64,000 nucleotides of DNA from JANJTY01 sp038257155 (GCA_038257155.1 JBBSJP010000004.1:62001-126000), one strand, 5' to 3'; numbered from the stretch's first letter, positions 26,165-35,684 are shown. Made by a program: numbers and translations. The notes: generated by a model from the letters alone, not told the origin.

Positions 26165-29059
26165 TCAGCAACCCACGTCTTCGAAGCTGCTGCAGTACAG
26201 GATGCCGTCGAGCTGGCCGCGCAGTTCCGCGTCGGGGAATTCCACCGACTGAACTTCGAAATACCACAGACCAGCCTTCAGATCAGCCGCTTCCTGCGCC
26301 GTGATCGGATACTCCTGGGTAGAAAAGCTGTCGCTGGCGGTGGCCGACAGACGCAGCGGGAAATCATCCAGCGCCACGCCGTTGGCGCCGCGCGGTGCCG
26401 GGCCACGCAGGCGCACGCCCGTGCTGACGCCAGGGCCGCCTTCACCGGTCAGACCGTTGTAGGAGAGGGTGGCCACTACGCTGTCCTGCGGGCCGGCGAG
26501 AATGACGGTACCGAAACCCGAGGCTGCGGAAACGACCGTGTCGCCGACGACCTGCTGGGTGGTGAGGTGGGCCTCGAACACCTGGTCGGGCTGGATCTGG
26601 CCACGTACTTCGCCGCCATCGTGATTGACTGTGTGGATATTGAAGTACCACAGGCCGTCCTTGAGTGCGGCGACCTGGTCGGGGTTGACGGCGAACTGCA
26701 GTGGACCGAGCTCACCCGAGGTGCCGCCGCTGTTGCCGAGATCGAAGATTGGCGGCGCGTTGACGCCGGGCAGCGCCGGCCCGTGGATATGAGTCAGGGT
26801 GTTGGCGCTACTCAGGCCCGAGAACGACAGGCGCACGGTGATCTGGGTTTCGTCCGTGCTGAGTACCACGCTGCCGCGTGCCGACGCTGCGCTGTTTACT
26901 GGCGGCACTTCCTGCGCGCCGCTCAGTGCGGCGGTGTGACCTGCCTCGCCATTGAGTGCGGCCAGCACCATGGTGGGTGCGAACTCGAAGTTGGCGTGAT
27001 GGATGTCGCCGAAGCCGGCCAGCACGACGGGTGACGTGCGCGGATCGCTGATGCCCGCGACCTGCAGATCGTCGACCGGGAAGAAATCCACGCCGACGTC
27101 GCCCAGGTCCGGTCCACCGCCGTCAAGCAGCTGTATCACGCCGGGCAATGGCTCAGTGGAGACCGTGTCGCGTCCAGCACCAGCTTCCAGTTCCAGTTGC
27201 TCGACCCGCACCAGGTCGACGTCGAACACGCTGGGCAGGTTGCGGCGGATACGCGCACAGGGGTCGGCTTCACCACACACCAGCGGCGCGATCGAGAAGT
27301 CTTCTGCCGCGCCGGCGGCCAACACCCGGCTGACGTCGTTTCCATCACCGCCATCGTTGAAATCGGTGCCATCGCCGGGGTTCCAGATCATCGTGTCGTC
27401 GTCTGCATCGCCGAACACCTGATCGGCGCCGAGGAATCCGACCAGGCTGTCGTTGCCCGGTCCGCCGCGCAGGACGTCGTCGCCGGCACTGCCGGTGATC
27501 GTGTCGATGCCATCACCGCCGTTCAACTCGAGGTTGATCAGACCTGCCGGCAGAGCGCCAGCATTGATCGAGTCATCGCCGCCATTGCCGTTGACCTCGA
27601 GCACTTCGGCAGCAAGGATGTCGATGGTGAAGGGGCCGACAAAGCGCAGGTCGAAGCCAGGCGCTGCCGTATCGCTCATGGTGAAGGTGTTTGCACCGGC
27701 GCTGCCATTCACCACGACGCGGTCGTTGCCGAGGCCACCATCGACGGTGTCCGAACCATCGCCCGGGTTCCAGGTGATCAGGTCGTCACCCTCGCTGCCG
27801 ATGATGGTGTCGGTGCCGGTGCCGCCGGTGATTTCCAGTGCGATCAGTCCGGCCGGGAGCGCGCTGGCATTGATCGAGTCATTGTCGCCATTGCCGTTGA
27901 CCTCGAGCACTTCGGCAGCAAGGATATCGATGGTGAAGGGGCCGACAAAGCGCAGGTCGAAGCCAGGCGCTGCCGTATCGCTCATGGTGAAGGTGTTTGC
28001 ACCGGCGCTGCCATTCACCACGACGCGGTCGCTGCCGAGGCCACCGTCGACCGTGTCCGAGCCATCGCCCGGGTTCCAGGTGAACAGGTCGTCACCGGCG
28101 CTGCCGATGATGGTGTCGGTACCGGTGCCGCCAGTGATTTCCAGTGCGATCAGTCCGGCCGGGAGCGCGCTGGCATTGATCGAGTCATTGTCGCCATTGC
28201 CGTTGACCTCGAGCACTTCGGCGGCAAGGATGTCGATGGTGAAGGGGCCGACGAAGCGCAGGTCGAATCCCGGCGCTGCCGCATCGCTCACGCTGAAGGT
28301 GTTGGCCGTATCGCTGCCATTCACCACGACGCGGTCGCTGCCGAGGCCAGCATCGACGGTGTCCGAGCCATCGCCCGGATTCCAGGTGATCAGGTCGTCA
28401 CCGGCGCTGCCGATGATCGTGTCGGTGCCGGTGCCGCCGGTGATTTCCAGTGCGATCAGTCCGGTCGGGAGCGCGCTGGCATTGATCGAGTCATTGTCGC
28501 CATTGCCATTGATCTCGAGCACTTCGGCAGCAAGGATGTCGATGGTGAAGGGGCCGACGAAGCGCAGGTCGAATCCCGGCGCTGCCGCATCGCTCACGCT
28601 GAAGGTGTTGGCGGTATCGCTGCCATTCACCACGACCCGGTCAATGCCGGCGCCGCTGTCGACCGTGTCCGAGCCGTCGCCCGGGTTCCAGATGATCTCG
28701 TCATCGGCGAACGAGCCGATGAAGGAATCTGCGCCGGCCGCACCGACGAGCGTGCTTCCAAGCAGTGCGCTGAAGTCCGCCGACAACATGCCCGACAGAT
28801 CGATCGGGTTGGTCCCGGGCCCGCCGGTGGCCTGCACCTGCACCACGGCGGCACAGGCAACAGGACCGGCCACCGGAGTGCCGTTGAGCCGCACGTTTCC
28901 GATGTCGCAATCGACCACCAGGGCATCGTCGGTGTCGCTGGCTATTTCCAGTACTCCGGCAGCGAAGCTAGCGCTGGTTGCCGCATGCAGCAACGGCGCG
29001 CCTAGCAGGAAGGCTGCCGCCGTGGCACTGAGTGCGCCGCGCAACAGAAACGTTCTCAT
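26165..29059 (-). CDS. secreted RTX-like repeat protein with two C-terminal CHRD domains
   Basis: A 964-residue exported protein. A signal peptide ends near LLHAAT. Residues of about 110-520 hold four or more tandem units of 102 residues (IxWNPGDGSDTVDxGxGxDRVVVNGS...VGPFTIDILAAEVLEVNGNGDNDSINASALPAGL...GTGTDTIIGSAGDD) with the GGxGxD-type glycine/aspartate motifs of RTX calcium-binding repeats. Two CHRD domains follow (LSGAQEVPPVNSAASARGSVV...HIHGPA...LWYFNIHTVNHDGGEVRGQI, and ...LWYFEVQSVEFPDAELRGQL). The end, LYCSSFEDVGC, is a weak form of the FxDGFE tail. AAGGAG precedes the ATG. Probably a calcium-binding surface protein; downstream in the direction of cassette 2. Confidence 0.85.
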   Translation of the reverse strand: MRTFLLRGALSATAAAFLLGAPLLHAATSASFAAGVLEIASDTDDALVVDCDIGNVRLNGTPVAGPVACAAVVQVQATGGPGTNPIDLSGMLSADFSALLGSTLVGAAGADSFIGSFADDEIIWNPGDGSDTVDSGAGIDRVVVNGSDTANTFSVSDAAAPGFDLRFVGPFTIDILAAEVLEINGNGDNDSINASALPTGLIALEITGGTGTDTIIGSAGDDLITWNPGDGSDTVDAGLGSDRVVVNGSDTANTFSVSDAAAPGFDLRFVGPFTIDILAAEVLEVNGNGDNDSINASALPAGLIALEITGGTGTDTIIGSAGDDLFTWNPGDGSDTVDGGLGSDRVVVNGSAGANTFTMSDTAAPGFDLRFVGPFTIDILAAEVLEVNGNGDNDSINASALPAGLIALEITGGTGTDTIIGSEGDDLITWNPGDGSDTVDGGLGNDRVVVNGSAGANTFTMSDTAAPGFDLRFVGPFTIDILAAEVLEVNGNGGDDSINAGALPAGLINLELNGGDGIDTITGSAGDDVLRGGPGNDSLVGFLGADQVFGDADDDTMIWNPGDGTDFNDGGDGNDVSRVLAAGAAEDFSIAPLVCGEADPCARIRRNLPSVFDVDLVRVEQLELEAGAGRDTVSTEPLPGVIQLLDGGGPDLGDVGVDFFPVDDLQVAGISDPRTSPVVLAGFGDIHHANFEFAPTMVLAALNGEAGHTAALSGAQEVPPVNSAASARGSVVLSTDETQITVRLSFSGLSSANTLTHIHGPALPGVNAPPIFDLGNSGGTSGELGPLQFAVNPDQVAALKDGLWYFNIHTVNHDGGEVRGQIQPDQVFEAHLTTQQVVGDTVVSAASGFGTVILAGPQDSVVATLSYNGLTGEGGPGVSTGVRLRGPAPRGANGVALDDFPLRLSATASDSFSTQEYPITAQEAADLKAGLWYFEVQSVEFPDAELRGQLDGILYCSSFEDVGC
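27460..28700 (-). repeat. 306-bp near-identical tandem coding repeats
   Basis: Four head-to-tail copies of a 306-bp unit (102 codons) inside the RTX-like gene. Long stretches are identical at the nucleotide level, far beyond what protein conservation needs, pointing to recent expansion or gene conversion. Confidence 0.85.
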
Positions 29060-29235
29060 GGGGGGGCTCCTTACTTTTGGGGCTGAGGCTCCGGGCGAGT
29101 GCCTGGAGCAGGGTGAGAGGCGCAGTTGACCCGATTCGACCTGCGCCGTCCCCTATCTTTTGGCAGGCCCCGACACCCCCGAAATGCGCTATCCAGGCCT
29201 CACTCCCCACCGTATTTCTGGTTTGAAAAGGGGGA

Positions 29236-30570
29236 TCAGTTGCAGGCCGTTCCCGAAGTCGTGCCGTCGCTCAGCGCAGTGTGGTTGGCGGCTACGGTGT
29301 GCACGCAACCAAGACCGCCGGTGCCGGTGAACTTGTTGCCCACATACCAGACCTGCGAGTTCGCAATCAGCACGTTTGCTGCGCTGGTGGTTTCGATCAG
29401 GAAGGCCCCGCCGGTCCCGCTCACCCGCAGCTTCGAGTCATCTATTCGGGTGATGCCATTCGTACCAAAGAACAGGGTGCGATGATCGCCGCAAAGACGG
29501 CTGCCGCGGATCTCGGGCGCGGCATTGACGGCCTGTATCGCAAAGCCTGTCCCCGAGTTTCCGGCGCAGGTCAGGATCGATCCGTTGCCGCCGTTGAGTT
29601 CACTGTTCTCGATCAACGGCTGCGGAAAGCCGCCGGCGATATTGACGATGCCGATGGCGCTGTTGACCGAAGTGCCGAAGCCGACGGCACCTGAGGCCTG
29701 CAGGCGCGAATTCCGAATGGTCGGCTGTGCGTCGTTGAGATAGACCGCGTAATGACCAACGCCTCCGCTGCCGATCGCGGACGCGTGCACGTTTTCGATC
29801 CGCGAATCGCGGTCGACTGGCAGGGCGGCGTAGATCGCGATGCCAAAGGTGCCTGTGCCGGTGTTCTCGACCGCAATGCCGCTGAGCACAGCGCCTCCCT
29901 CGACATTCACCGAGGCCGCCGCCGACCCCGGACTGCCGGCGCTGTTGCTGGTGCGGATCACGCTCACTTCCGGGCCGGAACCGCGCAGGTGCACATTGCC
30001 GGGTACCGTTAGCGGCCCGGTTTCCTCATAAACGCCGGGACCAACCAGGATCAGCCAGCGGTTGGTGGGGCCGGGGCTGCTGACCGCCGCCAACGCCGAG
30101 GCAATGGTGCTGAATGGCGCGCCCGAGGGCGAGACCAGCAGCACGTTCTCGGCTGCCAAGGTCAAGGCCTGGTCGGCAACGCCAGCGCCAAGTGCATAGC
30201 CCGAAGCCGGAGCAAGGGTCAGCTTCTGGCGCGGCGACAGCGCGGTGTAGCTTCCGGCGCTTCCGCCATCGCGCACGTCGATTGCGAGCCAGAGCTGGCG
30301 GTCGGCAGCAATTTCAGTACCCAGATCTACCTCGAGGGTGAATACGCCGCCAAGGGTCTGGATGTCTTCGGCCGTGACCGTGGGGCCTATCTGGCTGCCG
30401 CCATCGGCCGCGTCGAAGGCTCGTAGCTGAAAGTCGAACTCGCCATTGGCCGGAACACTCGACACGCGGAGTTCGCCTTGATAGGTGAAGGAAGTATCCA
30501 GCGGGGCCGCTACGGCGCTCGTTGCGAGCCACAGTGAGCCGCAGGCGATCATTCGCAAGAGTGTGTTCAT
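29236..30570 (-). CDS. secreted beta-helix protein, second gene of cassette 2
   Basis: A 444-residue exported protein. The signal peptide ends near TSAVAAP. The N-terminal module (about residues 25-125: FTYQGELRVSSVPANGEFDFQLRAFD ... YTALSPRQKLTLAPASGYALG) is homologous to that of the collagen-like protein at 23051. The rest has beta-helix coils (VHLRGSGPEVSVIRTSNSA, IAVENTGTGTFGIAIYA, QPTIRNSRLQASGAVGFG, PEIRGSRLCGDHRTLFFG). It ends in SGTACN, without the FxDGFE tail. Its ATG overlaps the stop of the small upstream gene. Probably surface-exposed; function unknown. Confidence 0.8.
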   Translation of the reverse strand: MNTLLRMIACGSLWLATSAVAAPLDTSFTYQGELRVSSVPANGEFDFQLRAFDAADGGSQIGPTVTAEDIQTLGGVFTLEVDLGTEIAADRQLWLAIDVRDGGSAGSYTALSPRQKLTLAPASGYALGAGVADQALTLAAENVLLVSPSGAPFSTIASALAAVSSPGPTNRWLILVGPGVYEETGPLTVPGNVHLRGSGPEVSVIRTSNSAGSPGSAAASVNVEGGAVLSGIAVENTGTGTFGIAIYAALPVDRDSRIENVHASAIGSGGVGHYAVYLNDAQPTIRNSRLQASGAVGFGTSVNSAIGIVNIAGGFPQPLIENSELNGGNGSILTCAGNSGTGFAIQAVNAAPEIRGSRLCGDHRTLFFGTNGITRIDDSKLRVSGTGGAFLIETTSAANVLIANSQVWYVGNKFTGTGGLGCVHTVAANHTALSDGTTSGTACN

Positions 30571-30872
30571 GGTAAGTCTCCTTGGGATTCGAAGTTGTCG
30601 GAGAAGATCGGCTCGCTGCCGCCCTGTTGACCCTGACTGTCGGCCCAGAAGCCACTAGCCACGGAATAGATCCCACCGGACTGGGCGCCGGCGTCAGGCT
30701 GGCCGATGCTGCCGGTCAGGGTGTAGTTGCCGCCCGCCGAGCGGCCTCCGCCGCCATCCATGCTTGTTCGTGTGATTTCATAGACCCCGCCCGACGGTCC
30801 GCCGGCGAGGGCGACAGCGGTAGCGGTGGCGGCCAGGGGCAGGAGCAGCAGCACGGTATGGTGACTTCGCAT
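30567..30872 (-). CDS. small secreted protein with FSDNFE tail, first gene of cassette 2
   Basis: A 101-residue protein. The signal peptide (TVLLLLPLAATATAVALAGG) is followed by YEITRTSMDGGGGRSAGGNYTLTGSIGQPDAGAQSGGIYSVASGFWA, a short beta-rich unit seen elsewhere in secreted proteins, and ends PIFSDNFESQGDLP. It is paralogous to 24901-25296. GAGG precedes the ATG and the stop overlaps the beta-helix gene by ATGA. Divergent from the CadC-like regulator gene, with phased repeats between. Confidence 0.72.
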   Translation of the reverse strand: MRSHHTVLLLLPLAATATAVALAGGPSGGVYEITRTSMDGGGGRSAGGNYTLTGSIGQPDAGAQSGGIYSVASGFWADSQGQQGGSEPIFSDNFESQGDLP

Positions 30873-30933
30873 GGTGGGCCTCGATGCGTCTGGGAACCGA
30901 TCACAGATTCCCCCGCCCACAGCCGCATTGCTT

Positions 30934-30983
30934 GACGAAACCCCGACGGAATCGGAACCGGTTGCTGACGAAACATGACGGAA
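30934..30983. promoter_or_regulatory. phased GACGRAA direct repeats, candidate operator
   Basis: GACGAAA at 30934 and 30967 and GACGGAA at 30945 and 30977, all in the same orientation. Start-to-start distances are 11, 22 and 10 bp, close to whole helical turns. They lie in the 163-bp divergent region between cassette 2 and a gene for an OmpR-type winged-helix regulator, the class that binds such repeats. Binding is inferred. Confidence 0.6.
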
Positions 30984-31035
30984 GCTCGCGTAGCGGCTTT
31001 ACCGACCCGCCCGAATGCTGTGCTAGCCTCGGGCC

Positions 31036-33315
31036 ATGAGTGAAGTCAGCTCAGCCAACTCCGCTGGTCCGTTGGCGCTCGACCGCTGCGCGCGGCGCGC
31101 CTGCATCGGTGATTCCGAGCTGGAGCTGGAGCCTCGCTCCTTCGATCTGCTGGCCGAGATGGCCACGCATCCGGGCGAGGTGCTTGGCAAGACCGTGCTG
31201 TTCGAGCGCGTGTGGGGGCCGCGCGTTGTTGGCGACGCTGCGCTGAGCCAGGCGATCGCGCGAATTCGTCGCGAGCTTGCCCGCTGTGGTGCAGACCCCG
31301 GCTGGATCCGTACCGTTCACGGCGTCGGCTATGCGTTCGACGGACCGCTTTCAATCGCTGCGCCGGTGGATGCCGCAGTTGCGCTGGCTCCGGTGCCACC
31401 GAGCGTGCGTCGCGTGTCTCCGATTCTTGTGGTGATCGCTGCACTGCTCGGACTCGTTGCCTACGGCCTGTGGCGCAACGAGCCCGCGCCCGGTCCGCCA
31501 AGTCTGGCGATCGCACCGTTTGATTTCGACGCCAGAGCAGGTGGACTCGACTACGGCGAACTGGCCCTGCCCAAGCTGCTCGGCAGCGTGCTGGAAGAGC
31601 GCGCTGGCATGACGGTGGTGCCACCGGAACGGGTGCGCCGCGGACTTGCCAACCTTGAGCTCGCTGAGGGCATGGACGAAGCTGCGCGCGCGCGCGCGAT
31701 TCGTGAACTGTTCGGCGTCGACCACGTGCTGTTCGCCCGGCTTGATCGTCGCGATGAAGGATTGGCCCTGGCCTGGCGCCTGTATCCGTCAGGCCCGGGT
31801 GAGCCGCGCGGCGGCGCCAGTGCGCAAGGCATCGGCGCCGTGCTCGACGAGGCCGCCAGTGCGCTCAGCGGCGAGCTTGACGTGGCCTACGCGGCGGGCA
31901 TTCGGGTGCGGCGCCTGTCGGCCGACGAGTTCGTGAACGAAGCCTTTGCCCGGGGCCTGCAAGCCCTGCTTTCCGGTGACCTTCCAGCGGCGGAGAACTA
32001 CTTTGGCACCGCCCTGCAGGATGCCAAGGAGGCAGGCTGGATTCACTACGAGCGCGGCAATGCGCGAAGTCAGCAGGGTCGTTTCGACGAAGCTGCAGAA
32101 GACTATGGGAAGGCGCTGGAGTTGGCCGCCGAGCAGGGCGACGGCAATCTGGTAGGCGTTGCAGAAACCGGCCTGGGCCTTATCGATTGGCGCGCCGGAC
32201 GTCTGGACGACGCGCGCCGGCGCTTCGAAAGCGCACGCCAGTTGTTCGAAGCCGCCGGCAACCGCGCCAACCTCGCCGCGGCGATCGGTAACCTCGGTAT
32301 CCTGGCAGACAACCGGGGCGAGCTTGACGTCGCCCGCGGCCTCTACGAGCAGGCGCTCGCGCTGTACCGCGAGCAGGGCGAGCGCGCCGGCGAATCTGCG
32401 GTCTATTCGAATCTCGCAGTGATCGCGCGCAAGCGTGGCCAGCTCGACCGCGCCGCCGAGTTGCAGCGGCGGGCACTGGATATCCAGACCAGCGCAGGTC
32501 TCGGTCAGATGCGTGTGTTCAGCGCGGCTCATCTTGCCGAGATCGAGCGCCGTCGCGGACGCTGGGAACATGCCGCTGAATTGCTCGACTCGGCGAGTGC
32601 TGAAGCAGGACGCGCAGGAGATCGCCTCGGCGCAGCCGACATCGCGGCAACCCGCGCGGCCCTGTCCGCTGATGTCGGCGATCATGGCGGCGCCGCACGC
32701 GCTGAAACCGAAGCCTTGGCCAGCTATGTCGAGCTCGGCAACGGCTTCGGAGAAATGCGCCTTCGTCTGATGCGCGCTACGCGCCTGCGCGAGGATGTAG
32801 AGACAGCGCGCAGCGACCTGAGGCGCGCGCTTGAACTCGCGCTTCAGCTCGGTGATCGTGGCAGCGAACTGCGCGCGCGTCTCGCCCTCGCCGAGCTTGG
32901 TGAGGGCGAAGGCGAAGTCGCCATCGCTGCTGCGCTGTCGGGGCCCCAAGGTGCTCATGACGTACTTCTCGAAGTGCAGGCCCACGCGGTCGCCGAGCGG
33001 CTCGGGTTGGATCCCGAGGGTCTCGATCGCGCCTTTGGCGCAGCCGGGCGAAGCGGCGACCCGCGCGAACAAGCGCTACTGGCGCTTGAGATCGCCCGCA
33101 GACAAATGCAGCGCGGCGATACCGTCGGGCTTGATGCACTCATTGGTCGCGCGGAGAGCTGGCGTGTCGATCATCCGCAAACCCTGGCACTGCGCGCCTG
33201 CCGCGAGCGCCTGGCTGGTCGCGCCACCCAGGCAGATCACCTCATTGCGATGGCCCAATCGCGTCCTGGTGAGCCCGGACCGCAGAACTGGTGCAAGGCA
33301 CTGCGTATCGACTGA
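31036..33315 (+). CDS. CadC-like membrane-anchored transcriptional regulator with TPR domain
   Basis: A 759-residue one-component regulator. An OmpR/ToxR-type winged helix fills about residues 10-105 (FDLLAEMATHPGEVLGKTVLFERVWG...LSQAIARIRRELA...WIRTVHGVGYAFDGP). One membrane helix follows (ILVVIAALLGLVAYGLW, about 132-148). A periplasmic region starts with LAIAPFDFDARAGG...LPKLLGSVLEERAGMTVVPPERV, like the N-terminal TolB-like domain of these regulators, then about ten TPRs (EAAEDYGKALELA, DVARGLYEQALALYREQG, RAAELQRRALDIQ). It probably senses an envelope protein or ligand by the TPR region and acts on the divergent cassette 2 through the GACGRAA repeats; the target is inferred. Confidence 0.85.
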   Translation: MSEVSSANSAGPLALDRCARRACIGDSELELEPRSFDLLAEMATHPGEVLGKTVLFERVWGPRVVGDAALSQAIARIRRELARCGADPGWIRTVHGVGYAFDGPLSIAAPVDAAVALAPVPPSVRRVSPILVVIAALLGLVAYGLWRNEPAPGPPSLAIAPFDFDARAGGLDYGELALPKLLGSVLEERAGMTVVPPERVRRGLANLELAEGMDEAARARAIRELFGVDHVLFARLDRRDEGLALAWRLYPSGPGEPRGGASAQGIGAVLDEAASALSGELDVAYAAGIRVRRLSADEFVNEAFARGLQALLSGDLPAAENYFGTALQDAKEAGWIHYERGNARSQQGRFDEAAEDYGKALELAAEQGDGNLVGVAETGLGLIDWRAGRLDDARRRFESARQLFEAAGNRANLAAAIGNLGILADNRGELDVARGLYEQALALYREQGERAGESAVYSNLAVIARKRGQLDRAAELQRRALDIQTSAGLGQMRVFSAAHLAEIERRRGRWEHAAELLDSASAEAGRAGDRLGAADIAATRAALSADVGDHGGAARAETEALASYVELGNGFGEMRLRLMRATRLREDVETARSDLRRALELALQLGDRGSELRARLALAELGEGEGEVAIAAALSGPQGAHDVLLEVQAHAVAERLGLDPEGLDRAFGAAGRSGDPREQALLALEIARRQMQRGDTVGLDALIGRAESWRVDHPQTLALRACRERLAGRATQADHLIAMAQSRPGEPGPQNWCKALRID

Positions 33316-33423
33316 AGCACATGACAGGACCCTCCGCCGTGCTCGACCGATCACGGCCTTGCCTCGAGCAAGTCGCCCGGCCCCTGCCTGCCAACCACAG
33401 TTCTGCCTTTGCCTGGGCACTTC

Positions 33424-33834
33424 CTAGAATTTTTTCGCCAGACTCGCACCGAGCCAGGCCATGGGCAGGTAGGCCAGCAGCATGTCGGTGATCTCAAACC
33501 ACAGCGGGCCGGGCAGCAGCACGACGTTGGCCAGTCCGCCGGCGAGAAAAAAGCAGCCGACGACGTAGGCGTAGACCGCGCGTCGTCCCGCTGAGACGCG
33601 GCACGCGACATAGGCGCCAGCCAGGGTTCCCAATGCGTGAGCGAGGAACGGAAACAGGAAGTGCCGCGCTTCGAACTGCGGTATCGCGGCTGCCAGTCCT
33701 TCCATTGAGTTCAGGTCGACTCCCGGGGGAGGAGGAATCAGTCCGCCGCCGGCCATGACCAGGCCCATGTTGATGACACTGCCGATGACCAGCCCCAAGA
33801 GCACAGCAGCGATATTGAGAAGTACGGTCTTCAT
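33424..33834 (-). CDS. four-helix membrane protein, unknown function
   Basis: A 136-residue protein with four hydrophobic segments (about residues 5-29, 58-80, 86-106 and 113-130), so an inner-membrane protein. The GLIPPPPGVDLNSMEGLAAAIPQFEARHF loop resembles small uncharacterised four-helix proteins common in proteobacteria. GGAGAG precedes the ATG. Convergent with the regulator gene; no functional motif. Confidence 0.65.
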   Translation of the reverse strand: MKTVLLNIAAVLLGLVIGSVINMGLVMAGGGLIPPPPGVDLNSMEGLAAAIPQFEARHFLFPFLAHALGTLAGAYVACRVSAGRRAVYAYVVGCFFLAGGLANVVLLPGPLWFEITDMLLAYLPMAWLGASLAKKF

Positions 33835-34057
33835 GATCTCTCCCGGATCGAAAGGACATCCGGGGTTGATCCGACCCGGGCGTCAGGCAGCGAGGCTACC
33901 GCAATCCGGCGGGCTCGTGCAGCTCTCCGCCGGATCAATGAAATGAACCCATTTTCCCGGGCAGGCGTTGGCTCACAGCGTGCATCCTGCGATGCCTGCG
34001 CGAAGAAAAGCGCGCCCGCTTGCGTATGTACCAGAAACTCCCGAATGGAACCCTGTT

Positions 34058-35485
34058 ATGTCCCCGATCCGCGCATCTCTTTGCGACACCCACGCGCAGT
34101 CGCACCGAGCGAGGCAGCAGGCAGGAAAAACCCGCTTCGCAGGTGTGTGGGTCGCGCTCGTCGCATTGCTGGCTGGGCCGGCGTCGCTGACCGCGCTAGC
34201 CGCTGACGGCGAACTCGACGTCGAGTTCGGCGTTGGCGGGCTGGTCTCGATCGATCTTGAAGGCTACAACGACGACGGCCAGGCACTTGCGGTAGATGGC
34301 GTGGGACGAATCTACCTCGCGGGATCGCGCAATATTCATGGCCAGGGCGATCAGGATTTCGTTGTGGCCCGCCTGCTTCCGGATGGTGAGCGCGATATGC
34401 AGTTCGGCACGGATGGCTGGGTTGGATTGGACCTGAGCGGCACCGGTTCCAGCGAGCAGGTCACGTCAATTGCCCTGCAGTCCGACGGCAAGATCCTGCT
34501 CGCCGGTACCAGCAATCGACAAGGCAGCTTCGATTTCACCCTGGTCCGTTTGCTGCCCGATGGCAGCCCTGACAGCCGTTTTGGAACGCAGGGCATGGTC
34601 GCTACCGATTTCGGTGGCGGCGAGGCCGTGTACTCGCTGCACGTCGCGCCAGATGGCAGGATCCTGGCCGCCGGCTTCAGCTCGACCGGTGGCTACGACA
34701 TTGCCGTGGCAGGCTATCTTCCCGATGGCACATTGGACCCGAGCTTCGGATCGGGCGGTCGCCTAAGCCTGGATTTCTCGGGTGGCTCGTTTGACCAGGC
34801 CTACTCCATGGCCCTTCAAGCGAACGGTCGCATTCTGCTGGCCGGCGTTTCGGACTCTGCAGGAGACTACGATTTTGCCGTGGTACGCCTGCTCGCCAAT
34901 GGCACGCTCGACGCCAGCTATGGCCAGGGTGGGCGAGTGCTGGTCTCCGATCCCGGCCTGCAGGTGCTTTATCGTCTGACCCTCGATCATGCCGGGCGTG
35001 CGCTGGCAATCGGTGCGAGTGATCTTGCCGAGACCATTGATTTCGCCGTCTTGCGTTTCGACACCGACGGCAACCCCGATACCGGATTCGGCGACGCTGG
35101 CCAGACGCTGATCGACATAGACAGTGGCACTGATTTTCCGCGCGACATCGTTGTGGCCTGCGGTGACCGCATCGTGCTGGTTGGGCAGACAGATTCTCGA
35201 GACAACCACGATATGGTGCTGGTGCGGCTCACCCCTGAAGGCGAGCTCGATCCGGGTTTCGCCGGCGGGGGCGTGGTCCGGACCGACTGGAGTAACAAGG
35301 GTAGCTCCTCAGACTATGGCCGCGCCGTGCTGGCACTGGACGACGGCAAGCTGCTGGTCGCGGGCACCAGTGATGCCGCCAACGGCATCAACGACCTCGC
35401 CGTCGCCCGCTACCATGGTTGTGGGCCGACGTTTTTCAATGGTTTCGAGGCCTCGACGACCTCCCGAAACGCGGATGCACCTTGA
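34058..35485 (+). CDS. secreted delta-60 repeat protein with FFNGFE tail
   Basis: A 475-residue exported protein. After a long N-terminal region with a hydrophobic signal (FAGVWVALVALLAGPASLTALAAD) come seven or so units of about 55 residues: DGELDVEFGVGG, DGERDMQFGTDGWV, DGSPDSRFGTQGMV, DGTLDPSFGSGG, NGTLDASYGQGG, DGNPDTGFGDAG and EGELDPGFAGGG, each followed by a DGKILLAG-type strand pair. This is the delta-60 repeat, a probable beta-propeller. The C terminus is PTFFNGFEASTTSRNADAP. GGAA precedes the chosen ATG. Extracellular or surface role likely. Confidence 0.85.
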   Translation: MSPIRASLCDTHAQSHRARQQAGKTRFAGVWVALVALLAGPASLTALAADGELDVEFGVGGLVSIDLEGYNDDGQALAVDGVGRIYLAGSRNIHGQGDQDFVVARLLPDGERDMQFGTDGWVGLDLSGTGSSEQVTSIALQSDGKILLAGTSNRQGSFDFTLVRLLPDGSPDSRFGTQGMVATDFGGGEAVYSLHVAPDGRILAAGFSSTGGYDIAVAGYLPDGTLDPSFGSGGRLSLDFSGGSFDQAYSMALQANGRILLAGVSDSAGDYDFAVVRLLANGTLDASYGQGGRVLVSDPGLQVLYRLTLDHAGRALAIGASDLAETIDFAVLRFDTDGNPDTGFGDAGQTLIDIDSGTDFPRDIVVACGDRIVLVGQTDSRDNHDMVLVRLTPEGELDPGFAGGGVVRTDWSNKGSSSDYGRAVLALDDGKLLVAGTSDAANGINDLAVARYHGCGPTFFNGFEASTTSRNADAP

Positions 35486-35684
35486 GCCGCGAACCGCGGT
35501 AGCACATCTTTGCAATTGTTTACATGCCGTTCGTACGCCAATCCGACCGTTGGGGGCTATCATGCGCCGCCCGCATCGAAAGACTGCCAACTGCATCACG
35601 CTGCGGGAACCGGAAGCTTTGAACCTGCACGTCCATGACGGCCAGGATCTTGGCCAACCGCTGATCGTGCAAGGGGAAATGCGA

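Noticed and set aside
27197..29129. Two plus-strand frames of about 600 and 560 codons with regular internal repeats
   Set aside because: Their repetitiveness comes from the RTX-like tandem units on the minus strand. The minus frame has a signal peptide, ribosome-binding site, terminator and known domains.
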